A DNA stretch of 35,608 nucleotides from assembly GCA_012512925.1 (NCBI GenBank), contig JAAZDE010000139.1, forward strand, positions 1-35,608, in the 5' to 3' direction. Every line of letters starts with the position of its first letter. Positions within the stretch are counted from its first letter, which is position 1. The notes below the pieces were generated by a model. That model saw only the letters and a program-made list of their open reading frames with translations. It was not told where the DNA came from and did not search any database. This DNA is from Desulfuromonadaceae bacterium. GTDB lineage: Bacteria; Desulfobacterota; Desulfuromonadia; Desulfuromonadales; JAAYDE01. This document shows positions 8,421 to 17,412 of this stretch, piece after piece. The position numbers and the translations under genes are program-made.

Positions 8421-11261
8421 ATGTCGGATAAAATCATCGTCCGCGGCGCCCGCGAGCACAATCTTAAAGGGATTGACGTAGAGATCCCCCGCGACCGCCT
8501 CACCGTCATCACCGGCGTTTCCGGTTCCGGGAAAAGCACCCTTGCCTTCGACACCATTTACGCTGAAGGACAGCGCCGCTATGTGGAAAGCCTTTCGTCC
8601 TACGCCCGCCAGTTTCTGGAACTGATGGAAAAACCGGATGTTGAAAGCATCGAGGGGCTCTCTCCAGCCATCTCCATCGAGCAGAAAACGACTTCCCGCA
8701 ACCCCCGCTCCACGGTCGGCACCGTCACTGAAATCTACGACTATCTGCGGCTGCTCTTCGCCCGCGTCGGCCAGGCTTTCTGCTACGGCTGCGGCCGCGA
8801 GATCGACTCCCAGACAGTGCAGCAGATGGTGGACCGCATCCTCTCCCTGCCGGAAAAGACCAGACTCCTGTTGCTCGCCCCCCTGGTGCGCGGGCGCAAG
8901 GGAGAATACCGCAAGGAGCTTAAAAAACTTCAGGCCGACGGCTTCGTGCGGGTGCGCATCGACAATGAGATGCACGAATTGGGAGAGGAAATCCCCCTCG
9001 ACAAGAACAAAAAGCACACCATCGAGGTAGTAGTCGACCGGCTGGTGGTCAAGGACGGGATCGCCGGACGGCTGGCCGATTCCCTGGAAATGGCGCTGAA
9101 GCTCGGCGACGGCATCGTCCGGGTGGAGATCGTCGGCGGCGAGTCGCTGCTTTTTTCCGAAAAGCACGCCTGCCCGGAGTGCGGCATCTCCTATCCCGAG
9201 GTGGCCCCCCGCATGTTCTCCTTCAACAATCCCTTCGGCGCCTGCCCTGCCTGTTCGGGGCTCGGCAACCGGCGCTACTTCGACCCCGACCGGGTGGTGC
9301 CCGACCCGCGGCTGTCCCTGCGTCAGGGGGCGATCGCCGCCTGGGAGAGCCGCACCGGCTTCTACTACCGGCAGATGCTGGAAACTCTGGCGGCCCATTA
9401 CCGTTTCAATCTCAACAGCCCTTTTCGTGATCTGCCGGAGGATATCCGCAACGTCATCCTCTACGGCTCCGGCAAGGAAAACGTCAGTTTTCGCTTCAGC
9501 AGCGGCGAGCATCGCCACGACTACGAAAAACCGTTCGAAGGGGTGCTCCCCAATCTGGAACGGCGCTATGCAGAGACCGACTCGGATGCGATCCGCGAGA
9601 ACCTCGAACGATTCATGAATTTCATGCCCTGCCCCACCTGCGGCGGTGCCCGGCTGCGTCCCGAAGCCCTCCATTTCAGAATCGGCGGCAAGAACATCCA
9701 GGAAGTGACGGCGCTGAGCGTCGCCGAAACGGAAAACTTTTTTGCCGAACTCACCCTGCCCCCCCAACAGGAGCAGATCGCCCGCCGCATACTCAAGGAG
9801 ATCCGCGAGCGCCTCTCCTTCCTGACCAAAGTCGGCCTCGACTATCTGAGCCTCGACCGCTCCGCCGGCACCCTTTCGGGTGGGGAAGGGCAGCGCATCC
9901 GCCTCGCAACCCAGATCGGTTCCTTTCTGGTAGGGGTCATCTACATCCTCGACGAGCCCTCCATCGGGCTGCACCAGCGGGACAACCGGCGGCTTCTGGA
10001 AACCCTGATGCGGCTCCGCGATCTGGGCAATACCGTGCTGGTGGTGGAGCACGACGAGGAGACCATCACCGCCGCCGATCACGTCATCGACATGGGGCCG
10101 GGGGCCGGTGTCCACGGCGGCGAGATCGTCGCCGAGGGAACCGCTGAGGAAATCCGCCGCAACCCCCGCTCTCTGACCGGCAAATACCTGTCCGGCGAGT
10201 TCGTCATCCCGATCCCCGAAAAACGCCGCAAAGCCAAGCATTACCTGACCATCCGCGGAGCGCGGGAAAACAATCTGCAGGGGATCGACGCGGCCATCCC
10301 CTTACAGACTCTGACCTGCATCACCGGGGTCTCCGGCTCGGGGAAATCGACCCTGATCATCGACACCCTGTACCGGGCACTGGCCCAGAGACTTTACCAG
10401 AGCAAGGACAAACCGGGGAAACACGAGGCCCTGGATGGGGCCGAGCGCATCGACAAGGTGATCAACATCGACCAGTCCCCCATCGGCCGCACCCCGCGCT
10501 CCAATCCGGCCACCTACACCGGGGTCTTCACCGACATCCGCAACCTCTTCACCCAGTTGACCGAAGCCAAGGTGCGCGGCTACGCGCCGGGGCGCTTCTC
10601 CTTCAATGTCAAGGGGGGGCGCTGCGAAGCCTGCCAGGGGGACGGTATCATCCGCATCGAGATGCACTTCCTCCCCGACGTCTACGTCCCCTGCGACGTC
10701 TGCAAGGGGAAACGCTACAACCGTGAAACCCTGGAGGTGGCCTACAAGGGGAAAAACATCGCCGAGGTCCTCGACCTGACCATCAGCCAGGCGCTTGATT
10801 TTCTCGGCGCCATCCCCAGGATCCGCAACAAGCTGGAAACCCTGCGCGACGTCGGCCTCGACTACATCAAGCTGGGACAGAGCGCCACCACCCTCTCCGG
10901 TGGCGAGGCGCAGCGCATCAAACTGGCCAAGGAACTGGGAAAACGGGCCACCGGCAGGACCCTCTACATTCTCGACGAGCCGACTACCGGCCTGCACTTC
11001 GCCGACATCCACAAGCTGCTCGGAGTGCTCGACAAACTGGTTGGCCAGGGGAATACCGTGGTGATCATCGAGCACAACCTCGATGTCATCAAGACCGCCG
11101 ATCATCTCATCGATCTCGGCCCCGAAGGGGGCAACCGGGGGGGAGAAATCATCGCCAGCGGCACTCCCGAGGAAGTCGCGGCCAACCCCCGATCCCATAC
11201 CGGCAGATACCTGCAACCTTATCTGGCGGCCAAAGCCGATCGCGGCAGGAGGAACCCATGA
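8421..11261 (+). CDS. uvrA: Excinuclease ABC subunit UvrA
   Basis: DNA-damage recognition ATPase of nucleotide excision repair; it forms UvrA2B and is recruited by Mfd at stalled polymerases. The 946-residue length is typical. It has two ABC ATPase modules. Walker A motifs GVSGSGKST lie at 32-40 and about 636-644, with signature motifs [12 protein letters not shown] (about 486) and [12 protein letters not shown] (about 825). A CPEC...CPAC zinc module is at about 251-279 and the CEAC...CDVC module at about 735-760. The ATG at 8421 gives the standard [19 protein letters not shown]-terminus, although no strong Shine-Dalgarno is visible, which suggests coupling to upstream translation. The stop overlaps the next gene by 4 nt (ATGA). 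Confidence 0.98.
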   Translation: MSDKIIVRGAREHNLKGIDVEIPRDRLTVITGVSGSGKSTLAFDTIYAEGQRRYVESLSSYARQFLELMEKPDVESIEGLSPAISIEQKTTSRNPRSTVGTVTEIYDYLRLLFARVGQAFCYGCGREIDSQTVQQMVDRILSLPEKTRLLLLAPLVRGRKGEYRKELKKLQADGFVRVRIDNEMHELGEEIPLDKNKKHTIEVVVDRLVVKDGIAGRLADSLEMALKLGDGIVRVEIVGGESLLFSEKHACPECGISYPEVAPRMFSFNNPFGACPACSGLGNRRYFDPDRVVPDPRLSLRQGAIAAWESRTGFYYRQMLETLAAHYRFNLNSPFRDLPEDIRNVILYGSGKENVSFRFSSGEHRHDYEKPFEGVLPNLERRYAETDSDAIRENLERFMNFMPCPTCGGARLRPEALHFRIGGKNIQEVTALSVAETENFFAELTLPPQQEQIARRILKEIRERLSFLTKVGLDYLSLDRSAGTLSGGEGQRIRLATQIGSFLVGVIYILDEPSIGLHQRDNRRLLETLMRLRDLGNTVLVVEHDEETITAADHVIDMGPGAGVHGGEIVAEGTAEEIRRNPRSLTGKYLSGEFVIPIPEKRRKAKHYLTIRGARENNLQGIDAAIPLQTLTCITGVSGSGKSTLIIDTLYRALAQRLYQSKDKPGKHEALDGAERIDKVINIDQSPIGRTPRSNPATYTGVFTDIRNLFTQLTEAKVRGYAPGRFSFNVKGGRCEACQGDGIIRIEMHFLPDVYVPCDVCKGKRYNRETLEVAYKGKNIAEVLDLTISQALDFLGAIPRIRNKLETLRDVGLDYIKLGQSATTLSGGEAQRIKLAKELGKRATGRTLYILDEPTTGLHFADIHKLLGVLDKLVGQGNTVVIIEHNLDVIKTADHLIDLGPEGGNRGGEIIASGTPEEVAANPRSHTGRYLQPYLAAKADRGRRNP

Positions 11262-12223
11262 AGATCGTTGTTCTGGACGGACACGTGCTAAATCCCGGCG
11301 ACCTGAGCTGGGCAGAAATCGAAACCCTGGCCGACTGCACCGTTTACGACCGGACCCCGAGGGAGAAGGTGGCAGAGCGGGTCGGAAATGCCGAACTGGT
11401 GCTGACCAACAAAACAGTGCTGGACCGCGCCTTACTGGAGCAACTGCCGAACCTGCGCTACATCGGCGTTCTGGCCACCGGCGTCAACGTGGTCGATCTG
11501 CAGGCCGCCCGCGAGCGCGGAATCGCCGTCACCAACGTTCCCGGATACAGCACCGCCTCGGTGGCCCAGATGGTCTTCGCTCTTCTCCTGGAACTGACAC
11601 TGCAGGTGGGACATCACGCGGAACTGGTCCGTAACGGCGCCTGGGTGCGCAGCCCCGATTTCGCCTTCTTCGACCGGCCGCTGGTGGAGATCGACGGCCG
11701 GATCCTGGGGATCGTCGGCTTCGGCGCCATCGGGCGCCGGGTGGCACGGATTGCGGAGGCCTTCGGCATAAAGGTCCTGGTCCATACCGCGCACCCGGAA
11801 AAATACCAGCACCTCCCCGAGAACCGGGAACTCCGCTTCGTCGATTTGGAAACTCTTTTCCGGGAAAGCGACGCCGTCACCCTCCACTGCCCGTTGACCC
11901 CGGAAACTCAAGGTTTGGTCAACGCCGAACGCCTGGCGCAGATGAAATCCAGCGCCTATCTCATCAATACCGGCCGTGGGCCACTGGTGGATGAAGCAAC
12001 TCTCGCCGCGGCCCTGAACCAAGGGCGCATCGCCGGTGCGGGGCTGGATGTGCTATCCAAGGAACCGCCGCCGGCCGACAACCCTCTCCTGACTGCCCGC
12101 AACTGCTTCATCACCCCCCACATCGCCTGGGCCACCCGGGCCGCCCGGGAACGCCTGATGGCCGTCGTTGCCGACAACCTTCGCGCTTTTCTGGCAGATC
12201 AACCACAAAACCGTGTGGCGTGA
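11258..12223 (+). CDS. D-2-hydroxyacid dehydrogenase, glycerate-dehydrogenase (HprA)-like
   Basis: NAD(P)-dependent reductase of 2-keto acids, cytoplasmic, 321 residues. The Rossmann nucleotide-binding motif GFGAIG is at 154-159. The catalytic Arg-Glu-His triad is R240 (NTGRGPLVD), E269 (LSKEPPP) and H288 (ITPHIAWAT). The [16 protein letters not shown]-terminus and the PHIAWAT context resemble hydroxypyruvate/glycerate dehydrogenases rather than SerA, and there is no ACT domain. The ATG overlaps the uvrA stop by 4 nt with AGGAGG just upstream, so it is co-translated with uvrA although unrelated to repair. The substrate could be hydroxypyruvate, glyoxylate or another 2-keto acid; sequence alone cannot decide. 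It converges on the mltB-type gene with a 34-nt gap and no clear terminator. Confidence 0.88.
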   Translation: MKIVVLDGHVLNPGDLSWAEIETLADCTVYDRTPREKVAERVGNAELVLTNKTVLDRALLEQLPNLRYIGVLATGVNVVDLQAARERGIAVTNVPGYSTASVAQMVFALLLELTLQVGHHAELVRNGAWVRSPDFAFFDRPLVEIDGRILGIVGFGAIGRRVARIAEAFGIKVLVHTAHPEKYQHLPENRELRFVDLETLFRESDAVTLHCPLTPETQGLVNAERLAQMKSSAYLINTGRGPLVDEATLAAALNQGRIAGAGLDVLSKEPPPADNPLLTARNCFITPHIAWATRAARERLMAVVADNLRAFLADQPQNRVA

Positions 12224-12257
12224 CACCGGGAGAAATGTTCCCATTGTTTCGCCCTGT

Positions 12258-13235
12258 CTATTGCGAACCAATCCGGTCGGCCAGGGTGCCGACGGCGACG
12301 GCAAAGGCGTTGGAGCGATTCCAGGCCAGCAGCACGCGGAAGTTGTGGTAAACCAGAAAGGCCGGTCCCTCGGGGCCGTCGGGAAGAATCAGCGAAGCCG
12401 CCATCCTGCTCCGAGGCAGGAACCGTCCGTCACTTTTTTTAACGCCCAGGAAACGCCACTGTGAAAGCGGAAGGCTGTTTTCCAGCCCGGCCAGAGAAAT
12501 GTCGAATCCTGCCGGCAGTTTGACCGGCCGACCCCAGGTCTGGCCTTTCTTCCAACCGGCCCGGGCCAGATAATTGGCCGACGACGCCAGAACATCAGGA
12601 ACCGAGTTCCAGATGTCGATGCGACCGTCGCCGTCGGCATCAACGGCAAAGCGGCGGAAGGAGGAGGGCATGAACTGGCATTGCCCCATGGCCCCGGCCC
12701 ACGATCCCTTCATCTGCTGAAAAGGGATGTGACCTGCGTCGAGGATGTGCAGGGCGTTGAGCAGTTCGCCACGGAAATAGGCGCCCCGGCGTCCGTCATA
12801 GGCCAGGGTCGCAAGCGACGCGATGACGGGAAAATCACCTGTATATTGGCCGAAGTTGCTCTCAGTCCCCCACAGAGCTACCAAAAAGCGCCGCTGAACC
12901 CCATGTTTTTTCTCGACCCGCCCCAACCAGGTCGGATACCGTTTCATCATTTTTCGCCCCGTATCGATTCTCTTTTCATTGACCCGCGCCGCGACATAAT
13001 CGGCAAGAGACTGGGTAAACTCCGGCTGTCGACGGTCCCGTTCAATGACCTCCGCCAGCGGTTCCGGAATATCGGCGAGGGCGGTGTTCAGGGTTTTGGA
13101 GGAAATTCCAGCGGCCAGTGCCTCCTTGCGGAAGTTTTCCCGCCAAGCCACGAAATCTCCTGGAGAATCAGCGCCGTTGACGGAACCGCAGAAAAAAATC
13201 GTTATCATCATTAATAGAGAGGTAACAGGTTTCAT
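12258..13235 (-). CDS. Lytic murein transglycosylase, MltB family
   Basis: Cleaves peptidoglycan glycan strands, forming 1,6-anhydro-muramyl ends. The 325-residue protein begins with a Sec signal peptide (about 1-21, ending VNGA), without a lipobox, so it is probably soluble periplasmic rather than a lipoprotein. The catalytic Glu is E125 in LWGTESNFG. GAMGQCQFMPSSF (181-193) is the SLT_2/MltB substrate-groove motif, and DADGDGRIDIW (199-209) is the EF-hand-like calcium loop known from Slt35. No C-terminal peptidoglycan-binding domain follows, so it is the short MltB form. The ATG at 13235 has AAGGA about 9 nt upstream. It is divergent from the pseudopilin-like gene and convergent with the dehydrogenase. 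Confidence 0.92.
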   Translation of the reverse strand: MKPVTSLLMMITIFFCGSVNGADSPGDFVAWRENFRKEALAAGISSKTLNTALADIPEPLAEVIERDRRQPEFTQSLADYVAARVNEKRIDTGRKMMKRYPTWLGRVEKKHGVQRRFLVALWGTESNFGQYTGDFPVIASLATLAYDGRRGAYFRGELLNALHILDAGHIPFQQMKGSWAGAMGQCQFMPSSFRRFAVDADGDGRIDIWNSVPDVLASSANYLARAGWKKGQTWGRPVKLPAGFDISLAGLENSLPLSQWRFLGVKKSDGRFLPRSRMAASLILPDGPEGPAFLVYHNFRVLLAWNRSNAFAVAVGTLADRIGSQ

Positions 13236-13557
13236 TGTCGTGTCCTTACGGAATATTAGCGGGGAAGCGGGTTGCGGAATGATCTATATTCAATTCTACC
13301 CCAACTTGGCGGGGAATCGCCTTTTCGGCGCCCCTTTCCATGGCCAAGGCCTCACCCTGACCTCCTTCGTCAGGCTGCTGAAAAAGGGTGCCGGGGTTTC
13401 TGGTGGGTTCGCCGGTTGTGCCTCCCAAGGCACTAAGGTATCATCCATATATAATTTCCGATCAGCAGCATGACCAAGGCTGCTGATTCACAAAACCTCC
13501 AGGAATGGGTGGTTTTCACTTGGGGATGTCCCGCCAACATGGGGAACGACCCTAAAA
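13236..13557. other. 322-nt divergent intergenic region without a supported gene
   Basis: Separates the mltB-type gene (-) from the pseudopilin-like gene (+). Short open frames cross it, but none has a ribosome-binding site plus recognisable protein. One, starting at 13470, runs on out of frame through the pseudopilin gene and looks like a shadow. The only structure worth naming is the inverted repeat with a TATAAT at 13418-13456. Confidence 0.6.
13418..13456 (+). promoter_or_regulatory. Inverted repeat overlapping a candidate promoter
   Basis: GTGCCT (13418-13423) and AGGCAC (13428-13433) form a perfect 6-bp inverted repeat around CCCA. Exactly 17 nt after its right half is a consensus TATAAT (13451-13456), so the right arm occupies the -35 position, which itself does not match TTGACA. 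That arrangement fits an activator- or repressor-controlled promoter reading toward the pseudopilin gene, about 95 nt away. The regulator is unknown. Confidence 0.3.
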
Positions 13558-14160
13558 ATGGAGAAGTTTTTGCGACCAATGACTCCCGTCAACAATCAAC
13601 GGGGCGCCACCTTGCTGATAGTGCTGTTCATGGCGGTGGTAGTCGGCCTCGGCGCCGGGGTGGCCGGCACCACCTGGCAGACCGTTGTCCAGCGGGCCAG
13701 AGAAGAGGAGCTTTTCTACCGGGGGGATCAATACCGTCGCGCCATCGGCAGCTACTTCCAAGGAAACGATGTCGGCCAGACCAACACCTACCCCACCCGT
13801 CTGGAGGAACTGCTGAAGGATCCGCGCGCCATCCACAAGGTCCGCCACCTGCGCAAGCTCTATAGCGATCCCCTGACAGGTCAGGATTGGGAGGTCATCC
13901 GCAACTCCACCGGCAAGATCATCGGCGTGCACAGCGCCAGTGACAAAACCCCCTTCAAAAAAGAAGGATTTGCAGAACATTACAAGGAATTCGCGCAAGC
14001 CAAAAGCTACGCCGACTGGCACTTCATCTACGCCCCCGAGACAGAGAAAAGGGACCAGAACACACCTGCCACAGCGCCAGGGACGCAACCTTTCCAGACT
14101 CAATCCCTTTCCCCCGCCACCGCTCCCCTTTTTACCCCGCCGTCGCCGGAAAAACGTTGA
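13558..14160 (+). CDS. Orphan type II secretion / type IV pilin-like pseudopilin
   Basis: A 200-residue protein with a short basic leader, then QRG followed by ATLLIVLFMAVVVGLGAGVAG, a hydrophobic helix of pseudopilin type, then a GspG-like soluble part (PTRLEELLKDPR, HLRKLYSDPLTGQDWEVIR) and a low-complexity Thr/Pro/Gln tail. The likely prepilin peptidase site is Gly-Ala after residue 16. Classical pseudopilins have Phe at +1 and Glu at +5; here +1 is Ala and +5 is not Glu, as seen in K-type minor pseudopilins. A second ATG at 13579 would give a 9-residue leader, closer to the family norm; neither start has a good Shine-Dalgarno. No other secretion or pilus genes are adjacent, so its partner system must be encoded elsewhere. 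Confidence 0.75.
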   Translation: MEKFLRPMTPVNNQRGATLLIVLFMAVVVGLGAGVAGTTWQTVVQRAREEELFYRGDQYRRAIGSYFQGNDVGQTNTYPTRLEELLKDPRAIHKVRHLRKLYSDPLTGQDWEVIRNSTGKIIGVHSASDKTPFKKEGFAEHYKEFAQAKSYADWHFIYAPETEKRDQNTPATAPGTQPFQTQSLSPATAPLFTPPSPEKR

Positions 14161-14186
14161 CAAGTAAAAAAGGAGCGACCTAGAAT
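14157..14186 (+). promoter_or_regulatory. Strong sigma70-type promoter of mgtE
   Basis: A perfect TTGACA (14157-14162), an 18-nt spacer and TAGAAT (14181-14186, 5/6). The -35 hexamer overlaps the pseudopilin stop codon TGA (14158-14160). Transcription would start near 14193, about 34 nt before the mgtE ATG. That leaves no room for an Mg2+-sensing M-box riboswitch. Confidence 0.75.
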
Positions 14187-14226
14187 CCTCTGTTTCAAAC
14201 TCTTTGCGAGGAAGGAGAAGCGTGCC

Positions 14227-15588
14227 ATGGACCAGAAACTGCAGATTCTCCTTGACACGGTCAGAAAACTGGTTCGCCGCGGCGCCTATCCCAACCTGAC
14301 CAAGGTAATCGACAAAACCCACCCTGCCGACATCGCCGCTCTGTTCCGGTACCTGGAGTCCAAGGAACAGCGGGTGCTCTTCAACCTCATCGAAAACTCG
14401 GAAACCGCCGCCTACGTGCTCTCGGAGATCGACCACAGCACCGGCGCCCGCCTGCTGCAGGAAATTGACAAGGAAGCGATCACCGAGGTCCTCCAGGAAA
14501 TGCCCTATGACGACGCCGTCGACATCATCCGCAACATGCCCGAGGAACTGGCCGAAGAGATCCTCAGCATCATGCAGGACGAGCATTCGGAGGAGATCGA
14601 GCAACTGCTGCGTTACGACGAAGACACGGCCGGCGGCATCATGTCGACGGAGATCTTCTCCCTCAACGAAAACCTGACCGTCCGCGAAGCAATTGAGGAG
14701 TTGCAGAAATCGTCGGAAAACGTCGAGATGGTCTTTTACATCTACGTCACCAACGAGTACAAGCATCTGGTCGGCGTCATGTCGCTGCGCCAGTTGCTGA
14801 CGGTGCCTCCGCATACCCACCTCAAGGAGATCATGACCTCCGACGTGATTAGCGTCCGCACCGACATGGACCAGGAGGAGGTAGCCCACCTGGTCGCCAA
14901 ATACAACATCCTTGCCGTTCCCGTCGTCGACGAGTCCAACAAGTTGATGGGTATCATCACCGTCGACGATGTCATCGACGTTATGCGCCAGGAGGCCACC
15001 GAGGATATCTACAAGATGGCCGGGGCCAGCGAAGAGGAGGCCTTCCACTCCCACAAGTCCTTCAAGATCGCCCGGCTGCGCCTGCCCTGGCTGATCACCA
15101 ACCTCTTCGGCGGCGTGATCACCGGCTACCTGATGTGGCTGTTCAAGGTCACTCTGGCGGAAATTCTTGCCCTGGTCACCTTCATTCCCGTCATCACCGG
15201 CATGGGCGGCAACGTCGGCGGCCAATCGGCCACCATTGTGGTGCGCGGCTTCGCCACGGGCCGCATCGATTCCTCCACCCTCGCCAAGGTGGTGTTCAAG
15301 GAGATCCGGGTCGGCCTCATCATGGGGGTGGTCTGCGGCACGACCCTGGGAGTGGTCGCCTATTTCTGGCATCACAACCTCTACCTCGGCCTGGTGGTCG
15401 GATTGGCCATGGCCACCGCCATGACCGTTGCCGCCACCATGGGGGTGCTGGCGCCGGCCTTCTTTAAAAGAATCGGCGTCGATCCGGCCATCGCCTCCAT
15501 GCCCTTCGTACAGACCGCCAACGACATCACCGGCATTCTGATCTATTTCGCCACCGCCACCCTCTTCATCAACTATCTGCGGCCATGA
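14227..15588 (+). CDS. mgtE: Magnesium transporter MgtE
   Basis: Homodimeric inner-membrane Mg2+ channel. In the 453-residue product, residues about 1-130 form the cytosolic superhelical N domain. Two CBS domains follow (about 138-198, starting MSTEIFSLNENLTVREAI, and about 202-258, with ILAVPVVDESNKLMGIITVDDV); in the family these sense cytosolic Mg2+. A plug helix leads to five transmembrane helices from about 285. The pore motif VDPAIASMPFVQTANDITG contains D433, corresponding to the conserved ion-coordinating Asp. GGAGG/AAGGAG lies about 9 nt before the ATG. Control is probably at the protein level, since the leader is too short for a riboswitch. The stop overlaps the recO start by 4 nt (ATGA). 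Confidence 0.95.
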   Translation: MDQKLQILLDTVRKLVRRGAYPNLTKVIDKTHPADIAALFRYLESKEQRVLFNLIENSETAAYVLSEIDHSTGARLLQEIDKEAITEVLQEMPYDDAVDIIRNMPEELAEEILSIMQDEHSEEIEQLLRYDEDTAGGIMSTEIFSLNENLTVREAIEELQKSSENVEMVFYIYVTNEYKHLVGVMSLRQLLTVPPHTHLKEIMTSDVISVRTDMDQEEVAHLVAKYNILAVPVVDESNKLMGIITVDDVIDVMRQEATEDIYKMAGASEEEAFHSHKSFKIARLRLPWLITNLFGGVITGYLMWLFKVTLAEILALVTFIPVITGMGGNVGGQSATIVVRGFATGRIDSSTLAKVVFKEIRVGLIMGVVCGTTLGVVAYFWHHNLYLGLVVGLAMATAMTVAATMGVLAPAFFKRIGVDPAIASMPFVQTANDITGILIYFATATLFINYLRP

Positions 15589-16331
15589 ACCTGCACAGCG
15601 GTCCGGCCATCATTCTCCGCTCGCTCGCCTACGGAGAGGCCGACCGGATCGTCACTTTTTTCAGCAGGGATTACGGTAGACTCAGGGGGTTCGCCCGCTC
15701 GGCGCGGCGCAGCCGCAAGCGCTTCGGCGCCGCTCTGGAACCCCTCACGGAAGCGGTGCTGTACTGGAACGAACCGTCGCGGGGAGGGCTCCTCAATCTT
15801 CAGGAGGCCGATGGGGGCAAACCCCATCTCGAACTGCGCCGCGACCTGGAGGTAATCGCCCTCGCCTCTTACGGCTGCGAACTGACCGAAGGGCTATGCG
15901 GCGAAGGGGAACCCTGCCCGGAAATCTTTGAGGTGCTGCGTGCCCTTCTGGATCATCTGGACACTCATCCGGCCACCCCGGAAACACGGTTGTTGATAGA
16001 ACTCCGCCTCCTTTCCCTGAGCGGCTACACCCCTCACCTTACCGACTGTTGCCGTTGCGGCAACCCCTTGGAGCAGGAAACGGTTCTCCTCGATATCCCC
16101 GGCGGCGCCCTCTGTCCCCGCTGTGCTCAAAGCGCCTCCGGCGAATCGGTCAGCCTTCCCACCCTGGGCACCCTGGCCCGCTCCCTGCGCGTTACACCGA
16201 CCCTCTTCCGCGGCTTCCGTTTCAGCTCCCAGACTCTGCGGGAAGCCCGAAATCTGACTTACCTGCTGCTTCGCCACCACCTTCCCACTCTCCCCAAATC
16301 ACTCTCGCTACTTTCCCCAAACCGCTTGTGA
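15585..16331 (+). CDS. recO: DNA repair protein RecO
   Basis: RecO works with RecR (and RecF) to load RecA onto SSB-coated single-stranded DNA and also anneals complementary strands. The 248-residue product begins with an OB-fold (residues 1-80; PAIILRSLAYGEADRIVTFFS is the usual RecO start, mapping to residues 7-27), followed by a helical domain with a zinc module formed by C155-x2-C158 and C177-x2-C180. The ATG overlaps the end of mgtE by 4 nt, so translation is coupled. Like mfd and uvrA it is a repair gene, but it lies in a different transcription unit. The C-terminal tail is basic and Leu/Ser-rich. Confidence 0.93.
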   Translation: MNLHSGPAIILRSLAYGEADRIVTFFSRDYGRLRGFARSARRSRKRFGAALEPLTEAVLYWNEPSRGGLLNLQEADGGKPHLELRRDLEVIALASYGCELTEGLCGEGEPCPEIFEVLRALLDHLDTHPATPETRLLIELRLLSLSGYTPHLTDCCRCGNPLEQETVLLDIPGGALCPRCAQSASGESVSLPTLGTLARSLRVTPTLFRGFRFSSQTLREARNLTYLLLRHHLPTLPKSLSLLSPNRL

Positions 16332-16367
16332 AACCCCATTACCTCCTGAAATCAATACTCTTTCTCC

Positions 16368-16396
16368 TTGACATAAAGAAGGAAAAACGATACTTA
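16368..16396 (+). promoter_or_regulatory. Candidate promoter of glyQS
   Basis: A perfect -35 TTGACA (16368-16373) with TACTTA (16391-16396) at 17 nt spacing; the -10 match is poor (2/6). It lies in the 160-nt gap between recO and the preferred glyQ start. The gap shows no T-box, Gly-codon leader peptide or terminator. Confidence 0.45.
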
Positions 16397-16482
16397 CTTT
16401 ACATTTAACCCGGAACGGCCATAAGCTACTTTCGCTCAATCCGCCTCGGCGCCTCGTGTCCAAGCTGAAGCGCCTCCACCCC

Positions 16483-16488
16483 AGAGGA
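16483..16488 (+). promoter_or_regulatory. Ribosome-binding site that decides the glyQ start
   Basis: AGAGGA here is 3 nt before the GTG at 16492, which gives GlyQ the family N-terminus [10 protein letters not shown]. The alternative GTG at 16456 has no Shine-Dalgarno and adds 12 basic, poorly conserved residues. Confidence 0.6.
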
Positions 16489-16491
16489 ATC

Positions 16492-17361
<870 letters not shown>

Positions 17362-17372
17362 CAGGGTCCCTT

Positions 17373-17386
17373 GGCGCGATAGCGCC
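17373..17386 (+). other. Short hairpin in the glyQ-glyS gap
   Basis: GGCGC-GATA-GCGCC is a perfect 5-bp stem with a 4-nt loop and no U-tract, so not a terminator. It could stabilise or process the mRNA between the two subunit genes. Confidence 0.35.
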
Positions 17387-17412
17387 CATCCATTAAACAT
17401 GAATTGAGTCGC

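Noticed and set aside
13470-13865. Open frame starting just after the TATAAT at 13451
   Set aside because: No ribosome-binding site, runs out of frame through the pseudopilin gene, and becomes Arg/His/Gly-rich shadow sequence.
14161-14226. M-box riboswitch upstream of mgtE
   Set aside because: Only about 34 nt remain between the predicted transcription start and the ATG, far shorter than an M-box.
16332-16491. T-box or Gly-codon attenuator upstream of glyQ
   Set aside because: No specifier-loop, T-box core or terminator hairpin, and no Gly-rich short ORF is present in this gap.
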